From: Acidaminococcus fermentans DSM 20731
GTDB taxonomy: Bacteria > Bacillota > Negativicutes > Acidaminococcales > Acidaminococcaceae
Length of the DNA: 64,000 nucleotides
NCBI RefSeq assembly: GCF_000025305.1
Contig: NC_013740.1
Location: 868,001 to 932,000, forward strand
Reading direction: 5' to 3'
Shown here: positions 35,601-44,001 of the stretch, one piece after another
Position numbering within the stretch: the first letter of the stretch is position 1
How the letters are laid out: each line of letters opens with the position of its first letter
Position numbers and translations under genes: made by a program
The notes under the pieces: generated by a model
Database searches by the model: none
Seen by the model: only the letters and a program-made list of their open reading frames with translations
Told to the model about the DNA's origin: nothing

Positions 35601-36479
35601 ATGAAAAGTTTGGGCAAACTGAGAAAAATCTTTGCAGTAGGGGTTACCGTACTCATGGCCGTATCGCTGTTTGCAGGCTGTGGGGATGAAAAGAAGAGTG
35701 CCGACAGTGGTAAATCCTCCAATGTGGCGGAAGATATCGCCGCCATCAAAAAGCGTGGGGTCCTGCGGGTAGGGGTCAAGAACTCCACCAAGGGATTCGG
35801 GTATCAGGATCCGGCCACCGGGAAATTCACCGGGCTGGAAGTCGACCTGGGTGAAGCACTGGCCAAGAAACTGGGTGTGGATGTGGAATATACGCCGGTA
35901 ACGGCAGCCACCCGTACGGCTCTTCTGGATTCCGGGGATATCGATATGGTTGCCGCAACCTTTACCATTACGCCGGAACGGAAAAAGTCCTGGGATTTCA
36001 CCACTCCTTACTATACGGACCATGTTGGGGTACTGGTGGAAAAAGCCAGCAACATCAACAGCCTGGCTGACCTGAAAGGCAAAGTGGTGGGGGTATCCTC
36101 CGGTTCCACTTCCGCCAAGGCACTGGTTGAAGCCATGATCAAGGCCAAGGTCATCGACGGGGAAGGGTTCGATCCCAAGAACTTCGATGCAGCCACCTGG
36201 ACCAAAGGCGTAAGCTTCAAACAGTATGCGGATTATCCGGCCATCTCCACGGCCCTGACTTCCGGCGAAGTTTCCGCGTTCTGCGTGGATAAATCCATCC
36301 TGGCCATCTACCATACCGATGACCGTACCTTCATCAAGGAAGAATTTGCTCCCCAGGATTACGGCCTGGCCACCAAGAAGGGTTCCGGCATGAGCAAATA
36401 TTGTGAAGAAGCTGTCCAGGGCTGGCTGAAAGACGGCACCATCAAGAAACTGATGGCCAAGTACAAACTGGACAAATAA
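35601..36479 (+). CDS. Polar amino-acid-binding lipoprotein
   Basis: 292 residues. Lipoprotein signal: basic start MKSLGKLRK, hydrophobic stretch, lipobox LFAGC with Cys ~24, then a charged linker. The periplasmic type-II binding fold has KRGVLRVGVKNSTKGFGYQD, YTPVTAATRTALLDSGDIDMV and DFTTPYYTDHVGVLVEK, typical of the GlnH/GltI/BztA group. ATG 35601 follows AAGGAGG. Supplies substrate to the two permeases downstream. Confidence 0.92.
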   Translation: MKSLGKLRKIFAVGVTVLMAVSLFAGCGDEKKSADSGKSSNVAEDIAAIKKRGVLRVGVKNSTKGFGYQDPATGKFTGLEVDLGEALAKKLGVDVEYTPVTAATRTALLDSGDIDMVAATFTITPERKKSWDFTTPYYTDHVGVLVEKASNINSLADLKGKVVGVSSGSTSAKALVEAMIKAKVIDGEGFDPKNFDAATWTKGVSFKQYADYPAISTALTSGEVSAFCVDKSILAIYHTDDRTFIKEEFAPQDYGLATKKGSGMSKYCEEAVQGWLKDGTIKKLMAKYKLDK

Positions 36480-36510
36480 GCAGCAGGAAAGTGAATGCAA
36501 GGCGGGAAGC

Positions 36511-36549
36511 GGCAATCCTCCAAATTCGCGGACAGCGGGAAGGATTGCC
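36511..36549 (+). other. Intra-operon hairpin
   Basis: GGCAATCCT/AGGATTGCC perfect 9-bp stem with a large loop, followed by pyrimidine-rich CTTCTCTTTC. No true T-run. It may protect the binding-protein mRNA or reduce read-through to the permeases. Confidence 0.5.
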
Positions 36550-36576
36550 CTTCTCTTTCAACAGGAGGCAATGATT

Positions 36577-37272
36577 ATGGGCGGTTTATTTTCAGAAAAG
36601 GCCTGGGCCGTTGTGCTGGCTCACAAAGCAAATTTCATACAGGGGTTTTCCGTTACCGTGGAAAGCGCCATAGGAGGCATCCTGATTGCCACGGTGCTGG
36701 GAATCCTGCTGGGGCTGATGGGGGTCAGCAGCAAACGGCTGCCCCATGCCATCAACCGGATTTATGTGGAAGCCATCCAGAACACACCGCTCATCCTGCA
36801 GCTGTGTCTTCTCTATTATGCCCTGTCCTTCTCCGGTCACAAGATCGGGATCCTGGCAGCCGGGATCGTTTCCCTGGGGCTGTACCATGGAGCCTATATG
36901 GCGGAAGTGATCCGGGCGGGCATCGAAGCCGTCCCCAGAGGACAGTTTGAGGCGGCGGATGCCCAGGGATTCAATTACACCCAGAAAATGGCATACATCA
37001 TCCTGCCACAGACGGTAAAGATCATCCTGCCGCCTACGGTGAACCAGATCGGGAACCTGATCAAGAACACCGCGGTGCTGTACATCATCGGCGGGGCGGA
37101 CCTGATTTCTTCCACCTACAATTTCGTAACGGGGGCCACCACCGGCGGTTCCTATGCACCGGCTTACATCGTCTGCGGTGTCCTGTTCTTCGCCATCTGT
37201 TTCCCCCTGTCCACCCTGGCCGGCAGATGGGAAGCCAAACTGAAGGCCCAGGACGAAATGATGAATGCCTGA
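36577..37272 (+). CDS. Polar amino-acid ABC permease 1
   Basis: 231 residues with a HisM/GlnP-type fold. The EAA loop EAADAQGFNYTQKMAYIILPQ is near residue 120, preceded by YVEAIQNTPLILQLCLLYY. ATG 36577 is 8 bases after AGGAGG; ATG 36571 is only 2 bases from it. Its last 8 bases precede the ribosome site of the second permease. Confidence 0.9.
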   Translation: MGGLFSEKAWAVVLAHKANFIQGFSVTVESAIGGILIATVLGILLGLMGVSSKRLPHAINRIYVEAIQNTPLILQLCLLYYALSFSGHKIGILAAGIVSLGLYHGAYMAEVIRAGIEAVPRGQFEAADAQGFNYTQKMAYIILPQTVKIILPPTVNQIGNLIKNTAVLYIIGGADLISSTYNFVTGATTGGSYAPAYIVCGVLFFAICFPLSTLAGRWEAKLKAQDEMMNA

Positions 37273-37285
37273 GGAGGAATGGAGT

Positions 37286-38077
37286 ATGAGTACATTGGCT
37301 GGCAGCATTGCCATGTTGAAAAATCCGGATATTGTATCTTTCCTGATGAAAGGAGTCTGCTTCACGCTGCTCCTGGCGGTGGTTTCCATTACCGCCAGCC
37401 TGGGGATCGCCTCCGTCCTGGCCCTGGCGCGGAACTACTGCACCCGGCCTGCGGAACGGGTTTTCCGCTGGGCCGCCACGGCCTATATCGAACTGTTCCG
37501 GAACACGCCCCTGCTGTTCTGGATCTTCATCGGCACAGTCTTTTTCCCCGCTCCCGGTGTGCGCCGGATGCTGGGCCTCAGCTCTGTGGAAACCAAGCTG
37601 CTGTTCAAGTGCACCATTGCCCTGACCATCTTTGAGTCGGCCATCATTGCGGAAATCATCCGGGGCGGCCTGAACGCCATTTCCAAGGGGCAGTTCGAAG
37701 CCGGCTATGCCCAGGGGTTCAATATGGTCCAGGTGATGTGGTACATCATCCTGCCCCAGGCCTTCCGGAAAATCATCCCCACCCTGATGAGCCAGGTGAT
37801 CACCATCATCAAGGATACTTCCTTCCTGGCCAACGTGGCCACCATCGAACTGATGGCCCGGGTGAACAAGGTCCTCAGCGGAGCGGCCCTGTACAACGGA
37901 ACCGGCAAGATCAATGTATCCGATGTATTTGTCCTGTTCGGGTTTGCGGCCCTGGTGTATTTCATCATCAACTACAGCTTGTCCTGTGTGGTCCGCCATG
38001 TCCAGGCCAACCTGGAAAAGGTAGGGGAGTCAGAACCAGCGCCTGAAGTGCCGGCCAATGTGGAAATGGCAAAATAA
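37286..38077 (+). CDS. Polar amino-acid ABC permease 2
   Basis: 263 residues, HisM/GltK type: ELFRNTPLLFWIFIGT and EAA loop FEAGYAQGFNMVQVMWYIIL near residue 140. ATG 37286 follows GAGGAGG. Pairs with permease 1 as a heterodimer (inferred). Last gene of the operon; no strong terminator before the tRNA-Asn promoter 14 bases later. Confidence 0.9.
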   Translation: MSTLAGSIAMLKNPDIVSFLMKGVCFTLLLAVVSITASLGIASVLALARNYCTRPAERVFRWAATAYIELFRNTPLLFWIFIGTVFFPAPGVRRMLGLSSVETKLLFKCTIALTIFESAIIAEIIRGGLNAISKGQFEAGYAQGFNMVQVMWYIILPQAFRKIIPTLMSQVITIIKDTSFLANVATIELMARVNKVLSGAALYNGTGKINVSDVFVLFGFAALVYFIINYSLSCVVRHVQANLEKVGESEPAPEVPANVEMAK

Positions 38078-38091
38078 AATCAAAAAAACTG

Positions 38092-38120
38092 TTGACAGGA
38101 ATCGGTATTTCGTGTAGAAT
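38092..38120 (+). promoter_or_regulatory. Promoter of tRNA-Asn
   Basis: TTGACA, 17-base spacer, TAGAAT; the tRNA begins 16 bases after. Confidence 0.85.
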
Positions 38121-38135
38121 AATCTTCGTTGAGAT

Positions 38136-38210
38136 TCCCCGATAGCTCAATGGTAGAGCACTCGACTGTTAATCGAGTTGTTGTAAGTTCGAGTCTTACT
38201 CGGGGAGCCA
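38136..38210 (+). tRNA. tRNA-Asn (GTT)
   Basis: 75 nt with encoded CCA. Acceptor TCCCCGA/TCGGGGA, D-arm GCTCAATGGTAGAGC, anticodon stem CTCGA/TCGAG with loop CTGTTAA (anticodon GTT), T-loop TTCGAGT. Confidence 0.96.
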
Positions 38211-38222
38211 ATTGCAAATCAT

Positions 38223-38247
38223 GCCGGACGGATGTCCGGCTTTTTTT
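38223..38247 (+). terminator. Terminator of tRNA-Asn
   Basis: GCCGGAC/GTCCGGC stem, GGAT loop, seven Ts. Confidence 0.9.
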
Positions 38248-38312
38248 AAATTTACAGGGGTTCGCCGCTTCCCCGGCAGCACTGCAGTCAGAGAGAATAT
38301 GAGGTGTTTCAT

Positions 38313-39125
38313 TTGGTTGGAATTTTAACGGTCGATCAGAATAAATGTGTGAAATGCGGGATCTGCTCCAAGGTCTGTCCCAGCTGTATCATTGAAATGG
38401 AAGAGAACGGTCCTGTGTGCATCAATGATATGTCCTGCATGTCCTGCGGCCACTGTGTTTCCGTCTGCCCTACCGGTGCTCTTGACAATTCCCGCTGTCC
38501 CCAGGCTGAAATGGACCCCATTCCCATGCCGGTGCTGGATTCCAAAACGGCATACAATTTCCTGCGGATGCGCCGGAGCATCCGGAACTTTACCCCGGAA
38601 CTGGTCAGTGAAGACAAAATGCGCCAGCTGCTGGACATTGCCCGGTATGCACCTACCGCGGCCAATTCCCAGGGGCTGTACTACATTGTGGTGTCCGATC
38701 AGGAACTGATCCGGAAAATCTGTGACTGTGTGGCCGACTGGATGCAGGAAGAAATCGACAACGATTCTCCCCGCCGCCGGTATTTCCGGAAAGTGCTGGA
38801 AGTATACCGGGGCCGTGGGGTGGATATCATCGGCCGGAATGCCAAGCAGCTGGTGTTCGCACTGGCCCGCCGGCTGAACGTGACCGGGGTCAGCAACTGC
38901 GAACAGGCCTGGGCTTATGTGGAACTGTATGCGCCCACCCTGGGCCTGGGAACCACCATTATGGGCTTTATTGAAACCTGTGCCCGGGCAGACTATGCCC
39001 CGCTGCGGGAACTGCTCCAGGTTCCCCAGAAACAGGTGATTGTTGGAACTCTGCTGGTAGGGTATCCCAAATACAAGTACAACCGGCTGGTGAACCGCCA
39101 GCATCTGAAGGTGGAGTTCCGGTAA
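38313..39125 (+). CDS. Nitroreductase with N-terminal ferredoxin domain
   Basis: 270 residues. Residues ~1-60 carry two [4Fe-4S] motifs, CVKCGICSKVCPSC and CMSCGHCVSVCPTGAL. The rest is an FMN nitroreductase (RRSIRNFTPE, YAPTAANSQGLYYIV, GLGTTIMGFIETC, VGTLLVGYPKYKYNRL). Members reduce nitro or quinone-like compounds using electrons passed from the clusters. Substrate unknown. TTG 38313 is 6 bases after GAGGTG and is preferred; GTG 38304 also opens the frame. Confidence 0.88.
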   Translation: MVGILTVDQNKCVKCGICSKVCPSCIIEMEENGPVCINDMSCMSCGHCVSVCPTGALDNSRCPQAEMDPIPMPVLDSKTAYNFLRMRRSIRNFTPELVSEDKMRQLLDIARYAPTAANSQGLYYIVVSDQELIRKICDCVADWMQEEIDNDSPRRRYFRKVLEVYRGRGVDIIGRNAKQLVFALARRLNVTGVSNCEQAWAYVELYAPTLGLGTTIMGFIETCARADYAPLRELLQVPQKQVIVGTLLVGYPKYKYNRLVNRQHLKVEFR

Positions 39126-39141
39126 AAAAGGAGCTGATACC

Positions 39142-39582
39142 ATGATCCAGGGCAAGACCATTATCTGTGAAGAAGTGTTTGTGCAGCTGGTGCGGCTGGC
39201 TGCGGACCGGGTGCCCCAGGTGAACCTGTGGGAAGAAGCCGGCGGGGGCCTGATGTCCTTTGCCAAGGGGCTTACCGGGAAGAATGTGCCGCCGGTGTCG
39301 GTGGAAAAGACCGATGCGGAAGTGACGGAGAACGGAACCGTCAAAAAGGGCCACGTGGGATTCACCCTGAAGGTGTCCGTGGCCTGTGATGCGTCCATTC
39401 CGGATGTGATCGAACAGCTGCGGGAAGCCGTGGTGAAGGAAGTGGTACGGATCACCGATTTCCAGGTGGACCGGGTGGACATCATCGTGGCCCGGCTGGA
39501 AGAACCGGAAGCCAAAGCGTCGGAAAAAACGGCCGAAGAACCGGAGAAAACAGAAGAAAGCCCTGCGGAAGCAGGGGAGTGA
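39142..39582 (+). CDS. Asp23/Gls24 family envelope-stress protein
   Basis: 146 residues. IICEEVFVQLVRLAADRVP at the N-terminus and VACDASIPDVIEQLREAVVKEV near residue 80 are characteristic of the DUF322/Asp23 domain. The tail is acidic, low-complexity Glu/Lys/Ala (KASEKTAEEPEKTEESPAEA). Family members are membrane-associated stress proteins in Gram-positive lineages. ATG 39142 follows AAGGAGC. Confidence 0.8.
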   Translation: MIQGKTIICEEVFVQLVRLAADRVPQVNLWEEAGGGLMSFAKGLTGKNVPPVSVEKTDAEVTENGTVKKGHVGFTLKVSVACDASIPDVIEQLREAVVKEVVRITDFQVDRVDIIVARLEEPEAKASEKTAEEPEKTEESPAEAGE

Positions 39583-39586
39583 GAAA

Positions 39587-39617
39587 GGGGCTGTTGCGCA
39601 TGCAACAGCTCCTTTTT
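39587..39617 (+). terminator. Intrinsic terminator
   Basis: GGGGCTGTTGC/GCAACAGCTCC stem (one G-U), GCAT loop, TTTTTT. Confidence 0.9.
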
Positions 39618-39700
39618 TGTCAGCGGTCAACGCCGAGGGACGATGGACAACAGTGGGACGTAGACAGACGCCGTTCCGCCCGAAGGGCTGTGCTTCCCCC

Positions 39701-39747
39701 TTGCCCCTTTTCCCCATTTGTGCTATGATAATAGCAAACAAATGTTT
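39701..39747 (+). promoter_or_regulatory. Promoter with SOS-like box for the Y-family polymerase
   Basis: TTGCCC (39701-39706), 17-base spacer, TATGAT (39724-39729). AAACAAATGTTT (39736-39747) follows at the predicted start. It keeps the AAC-N4-GTT core of the Firmicutes LexA box (GAAC-N4-GTTC) with A/T at the outer positions. Confidence 0.5.
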
Positions 39748-39775
39748 ATTAAAACAAACGAAAGCGGGGAGAGTC

Positions 39776-41257
39776 ATGGAACAGCGAGTCTATGGGGCCA
39801 TCGATCTGAAATCTTTCTATGCCTCGGTGGAATGTGTGGAACGGGGACTGGATCCTTTGGATGCCTGCCTGGTGGTGGCGGACCGGAGCCGGACGGACCG
39901 GACCATCTGCCTGGCGGTGTCCCCGGCCCTGAAGGCCTGGGGCATCCCGGGCCGGCCCCGTCTGTTCGAAGTGATCCGGCAGGTGGAGGAGATGAACGCC
40001 CTCCGCCGGGCTTCTCTCCGGGGCCGGTCTTTTACCGGCCGTTCGTACCTGGCTTCCCGGCTGGACCGGGACAAAAGCCTGGAAGTGGCATACATTACGG
40101 CCATGCCCCATATGCAGCGGTATATGGAAAAAAGTGCCCAGGTGCTCCAGATCTATCTCCAGTTCATGGCTCCGGAAGACATCCATGTGTATTCCGTAGA
40201 TGAGGTGCTGCTGGATCTGACGCCCTATTTGAAATCCGGGGGCTGGACGCCCCACGGCCTGGTCCGGGAGATGATCCGGCAGGTGCTCAGGGAAACCGGA
40301 ATCACCGCCACCGCCGGTATCGGCACCAATCTGTACCTGTGCAAGGTGGCCATGGACATTGTGGCCAAGCATATGGAACCGGATCCGGACGGGGTACGGA
40401 TCGCCGCCCTGACGGAACGGACCTACCGGCAGCTGCTGTGGGACCACTGTCCTATGACGGATTTCTGGCGGATCGGGCCGGGAATCACCCGGAAGCTCCA
40501 GCAGTACGGTATGTACACCATGGGAGCTGTGGCCCGGATGTCCCTGGAGGATCCGGATCTGTTGTACCATCTGTTCGGAGTGAATGCGGAACTGCTCATC
40601 GACCACGCCTGGGGCTGGGAGCCCTGTACCCTCCAGGATATCCGGACCTATGAGCCCCGGAGCAGCAGCCTGGGATCCGGCCAGGTGCTCCAGCAGCCCT
40701 GTACGGCGGAAAAGGCCCGGCTCCTGGTGTGGGAAATGGCAGACCTGCTGGCCCTGGACCTGACAAAGAAACACCGGGTGACGGATCAGCTGGTGATGAC
40801 CCTGGGGTATGACCGGTGCAACCTGGAAGATCCGGAACGGCGCCGGTCCTACCGGGGGAAGGTGACTGCCGACCATTACGGAAGGCCGGTGCCCGTCCAT
40901 GCCCACGGGTCCCGGAACCTGCCGGGAGGATATACCGCTTCCGGCCAGGTGATCCGGCAGGAGACCCTGGCCCTTTTTGACCGGATTGCGGATCCGCATC
41001 TGCTGATCCGGAAAATCAGCCTGAATGCGGAGCATGTGCGGAACCCGGAAAGCCTGCCTGTCCTGAGGGGAGAAACGGATCTTTTTGTCCGGGAGCCCGG
41101 TCCGGTGTATGTCCGGGGACGGGAGGACCAGCTCCAGGAAACCATCCTGTCCATCCAGAGCCGGTACGGCAAAAATGTCCTGCTCCGGGGCAGCAACCTG
41201 CTCCAGGGAGCCATGACCCGGGAACGGAACGGACAGGTAGGGGGGCATCGGGCATGA
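39776..41257 (+). CDS. Y-family DNA polymerase (UvrX/DinB-like)
   Basis: Translesion polymerase, 493 residues, longer than DinB and like the UvrX/ImpB group. Catalytic motifs: AIDLKSFYASVECVERG (first Asp), YSVDEVLLDLTPY near residue 140 (SxDE), and TATAGIGTNLYLCKVAMDIVAKH near 180. A helix-hairpin-helix-type region surrounds DFWRIGPGITRKLQQYG. Start ATG 39776 after GGGGAGAG; longer upstream frames lie in the promoter. Overlaps the next gene by 4 bases. Confidence 0.9.
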   Translation: MEQRVYGAIDLKSFYASVECVERGLDPLDACLVVADRSRTDRTICLAVSPALKAWGIPGRPRLFEVIRQVEEMNALRRASLRGRSFTGRSYLASRLDRDKSLEVAYITAMPHMQRYMEKSAQVLQIYLQFMAPEDIHVYSVDEVLLDLTPYLKSGGWTPHGLVREMIRQVLRETGITATAGIGTNLYLCKVAMDIVAKHMEPDPDGVRIAALTERTYRQLLWDHCPMTDFWRIGPGITRKLQQYGMYTMGAVARMSLEDPDLLYHLFGVNAELLIDHAWGWEPCTLQDIRTYEPRSSSLGSGQVLQQPCTAEKARLLVWEMADLLALDLTKKHRVTDQLVMTLGYDRCNLEDPERRRSYRGKVTADHYGRPVPVHAHGSRNLPGGYTASGQVIRQETLALFDRIADPHLLIRKISLNAEHVRNPESLPVLRGETDLFVREPGPVYVRGREDQLQETILSIQSRYGKNVLLRGSNLLQGAMTRERNGQVGGHRA

Positions 41258-41457
41258 AGGACTATGCAGATATGATGGAAATGGATCATCCGGAAATCCC
41301 CGGCCACCCCCGGATGCGCCGGAAGCAGCGGGCCGCCCAGTTTGCGCCTTTTGCCGCCCTGAACGGCTATGGGGAACTGGTGGAAGAAGCCATCCGGCAG
41401 CAGGAGGAAGCGGTGGAAGCCCAGGTGGAGCGCATCCGGGATCCGGAAAAAGCATAA
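41254..41457 (+). CDS. YolD-like small protein
   Basis: 67 residues with HPRMRRKQRAAQFAPFAALN-GY, the core of small YolD-like proteins encoded beside UvrX-type polymerases in Firmicutes, then an acidic helix. Starts in ATGA overlap with the polymerase stop, so the two are coupled. Its role is unknown; partner or regulator of the polymerase is suspected. Confidence 0.75.
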   Translation: MKDYADMMEMDHPEIPGHPRMRRKQRAAQFAPFAALNGYGELVEEAIRQQEEAVEAQVERIRDPEKA

Positions 41458-41572
41458 TGTATTTTTATGCACAAAATCCAAATAAAAAATCTGTTCCCTC
41501 AGGAGGTTCTGTGCTATAATGGTTCTACTATACAAACTGTGCACCAGATACAGCAGTAAATGAGGGGTGGTC

Positions 41573-42499
41573 ATGATGTTTAAAGTGTTTATCGATGGCG
41601 GCGAAGGGACGACTGGTCTGCGGCTGGCCCAGCGGCTGAAGCAGCGGAAGGATATCGAACTCCTTTCCATCAGTGCGGATCTCCGGAAGAACCTGGATGC
41701 CCGTCTGGAAAAAATCGACATGGCCGATGTGGCCTTCCTGTGCCTGCCGGATGCTGCTTCCCGGGAAGTGGCGGCGGCCGCCAGGGATTGTGACACCAAG
41801 ATCATCGACACCTCCACGGCCTTCCGGTGTGATCCCAACTGGGCTTACGGATTCCCGGAACTGGGACCGTCCTATTTCCATGCCATCCAGGAAAGCTGCC
41901 GGATTTCCAACCCGGGCTGCCATGCCACCGGCTCCATTGCTGTGCTGGCTCCCCTGGTGAAAGCCGGGCTCATTGCACCGGACGGGCTCTATACCCTGAC
42001 CTCTCTCACCGGGTATTCCGGCGGGGGCAAGAAAATGATCGCTTCCTATGAAAATCTCCATGACAAGGAACTGGATGCGCCCCGGATCTACGGGCTGAAC
42101 CAGCAGCACAAGCATCTGCCGGAAATCCTGAAATATGCGGGATTGGAACAGTCTCCCATTTTCCTGCCCATCGTAGCGCCCTACTATGCCGGGATGCTGG
42201 TAACGGCCGGATTTGCCATGCCCCAGGACCTGAGCCTGGCAGCGGTACGGAAACTGTATGCGGATTTCTATCGGGATCAGGCTTTCATCACCGTGGTCCA
42301 GAACGAGGAACTGCCCAAGATGCTGGGGTCCAATACCCTGGCCGGGAAGGATTCCCTGCGGATCTATGTATGCGGCAACGAGGACCGGTTCACCGTATCC
42401 GCCCAGTTCGACAACCTGGGCAAAGGGGCCAGCGGTGCGGCCATTGAGAACATGAACATCGCCATGGGCCTGGATCCGGCAACGGGATTGGAATTGTAA
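41573..42499 (+). CDS. argC: N-acetyl-gamma-glutamyl-phosphate reductase, type 2
   Basis: Third step of ornithine/arginine synthesis. 308 residues, the short type-2 form: FIDGGEGTTGLRLAQRL (NADP loop), FLCLPDAASREV, active-site Cys in RISNPGCHATGSIA, and LTGYSGGGKKMI. ATG 41573 after GAGGGGTGG; ATG 41576 is equally possible. An extended -10 (TGCTATAAT, 41512-41520) lies 53 bases upstream. No other arg genes are adjacent. Confidence 0.93.
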   Translation: MMFKVFIDGGEGTTGLRLAQRLKQRKDIELLSISADLRKNLDARLEKIDMADVAFLCLPDAASREVAAAARDCDTKIIDTSTAFRCDPNWAYGFPELGPSYFHAIQESCRISNPGCHATGSIAVLAPLVKAGLIAPDGLYTLTSLTGYSGGGKKMIASYENLHDKELDAPRIYGLNQQHKHLPEILKYAGLEQSPIFLPIVAPYYAGMLVTAGFAMPQDLSLAAVRKLYADFYRDQAFITVVQNEELPKMLGSNTLAGKDSLRIYVCGNEDRFTVSAQFDNLGKGASGAAIENMNIAMGLDPATGLEL

Positions 42500-42588
42500 G
42501 GTGCTGCGGAGCAGCACCAGCTGGCAGTCACTAGTCACCAGTCACTAGCCGAAAGAGAGAACCCGTCCTTTGGGCCGGGTTCTTTTCA
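42500..42588 (+). terminator. Double hairpin terminator region after argC
   Basis: GGTGCTGC-GGA-GCAGCACC (42500-42518), then the stutter AGTCACTAGTCACCAGTCAC (from 42525), then GAACCCG/CGGGTTC with TTTTC (42559-42586). Confidence 0.8.
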
Positions 42589-42612
42589 TGAGAAGGAAAG
42601 AGAGGGACACCC

Positions 42613-44001
42613 ATGGAATACTGGGATATTTACGACAGCAGTAAACAGGTCACCGGCCGGAAAATGGTCCGGAACGACTGGCACATGAAACCGGGAGACT
42701 ACCATCTGACGGTGCTGGCCCTGATCCGGGACGCCGCAGGACGGATCCTGATCACCCAGCGGAAAGGGGACAAGGAATGGGCTCCCCTGAAATGGGAGAT
42801 CCCCGGAGGGGGCGTCCGGGCCGGGGAAACTTCCCAGGAGGCGGTTCTCCGGGAAGTGGCGGAAGAAACCGGGCTCCATTTCACCCCGGAACAGGGCCGC
42901 TGCATCCATACCTACCGGAGCGACAGCCCGGCCGAACAGAACAATTACTTTGTGGATATTTATGAATTCCGGGGAATTTTTATGCCGGAACAGGTAAAGA
43001 TCCAGGAGGACGAAGTGGAAAGCTTCCGGCTGGCCACTCCCGGGGAAATCCGGCAGCTGGGAAAACAGGACGATTTCCTCCATTTTCAGAGAATCGAGGG
43101 ACTTTTGACCATGGACATCAAAAAAATCACCATTGCAGGCGCCGGGACCATGGGCTATTCCATGGCGGATATCTTTGCCCAGAACGGGTATGAAGTGACG
43201 CTGTGGAACCATCGGCAGCCCACTCTGGACAAGGCAAAAACGAAGATTTCCCCGGCAGCGGCGGAGAAGATCACCTTCACCACCAGCCTGGACGCCTTCC
43301 GGGGCCGGGACCTGATCGTGGAATCCATTGCGGAAAATCTGGACATCAAACTGGATTTCTACCGGCAGATGAGCCTCCTGGCGGATCCGGAAACCATCAT
43401 CGCCACCAATACCTCCGGCCTGTCCATCAACAAGCTGGCGGAAGCCGTCACCGGTCCGGAACGGTTCCTGGGGATGCACTGGTTCAATCCTCCCACTTTG
43501 ATCCCCCTGATCGAAATCATCAAAAATGCCAAAACCCGGCCGGATGTGGCCCGGACCATTTATGACCTGTCCCTGGCCATCGGGAAGAAACCGGCCCTGG
43601 TGGAAAAGGATGTGCCCGGCTTTGCGGCCAACCGGATCCAACTGGCGGTGCTCCGGGAAGCCCTGGCCCTGGTCCGGGACGGGGTGGTCAGCGTGGAAGG
43701 GGCTGACGCGGTGATGAAATACGGCCTGGGCTTCCGGTGGGCCTGCCTGGGGCCCCTGGAAACGGTGGATTTCGGCGGCCTGGATGTGTTCTATCACATC
43801 AGCGAATACCTGATGCCGGATCTGGAAGATTCCCATGCCGTGCCGGAACTGCTGGCGAAAAAGTTCCAGGCCGGGGAATACGGGGTGAAGAACGGAAAGG
43901 GCTTCTATGATTATGCCGGGGACAAGGCCAGGGAAGCCACCGCCGCCCGGGACAAGAAGCTCCAGGCGGTGTATGACGCCCTGTACGGAGAAAAGAAATG
44001 A
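42613..44001 (+). CDS. NUDIX hydrolase fused to 3-hydroxyacyl-CoA dehydrogenase
   Basis: 462 residues in one frame. Residues 1-~165 are a complete NUDIX domain with the box GGGVRAGETSQEAVLREVAE followed by ETGL. Residues ~167-462 are a 3-hydroxybutyryl-CoA-dehydrogenase-like enzyme: ITIAGAGTMGYSMADIFAQ (NAD loop), catalytic GMHWFNPP histidine, PLIEII glutamate, KDVPGFAANRIQ and ENGKGFYDY-like end (KNGKGFYDYAG). No stop separates them. An internal ATG at 43111 has GAGGGA about 10 bases upstream, so separate translation of the second domain is possible. Overlaps the Crp/Fnr gene by ATGA. The dehydrogenase would suit acyl-CoA fermentation chemistry (inference). Confidence 0.8.
   Translation: MEYWDIYDSSKQVTGRKMVRNDWHMKPGDYHLTVLALIRDAAGRILITQRKGDKEWAPLKWEIPGGGVRAGETSQEAVLREVAEETGLHFTPEQGRCIHTYRSDSPAEQNNYFVDIYEFRGIFMPEQVKIQEDEVESFRLATPGEIRQLGKQDDFLHFQRIEGLLTMDIKKITIAGAGTMGYSMADIFAQNGYEVTLWNHRQPTLDKAKTKISPAAAEKITFTTSLDAFRGRDLIVESIAENLDIKLDFYRQMSLLADPETIIATNTSGLSINKLAEAVTGPERFLGMHWFNPPTLIPLIEIIKNAKTRPDVARTIYDLSLAIGKKPALVEKDVPGFAANRIQLAVLREALALVRDGVVSVEGADAVMKYGLGFRWACLGPLETVDFGGLDVFYHISEYLMPDLEDSHAVPELLAKKFQAGEYGVKNGKGFYDYAGDKAREATAARDKKLQAVYDALYGEKK

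Noticed and set aside
43111-44001. Annotating the dehydrogenase as a separate gene from ATG 43111
   Set aside because: The frame is continuous with the NUDIX domain and the internal ribosome site is weak. It is kept as an alternative in the entry and findings.
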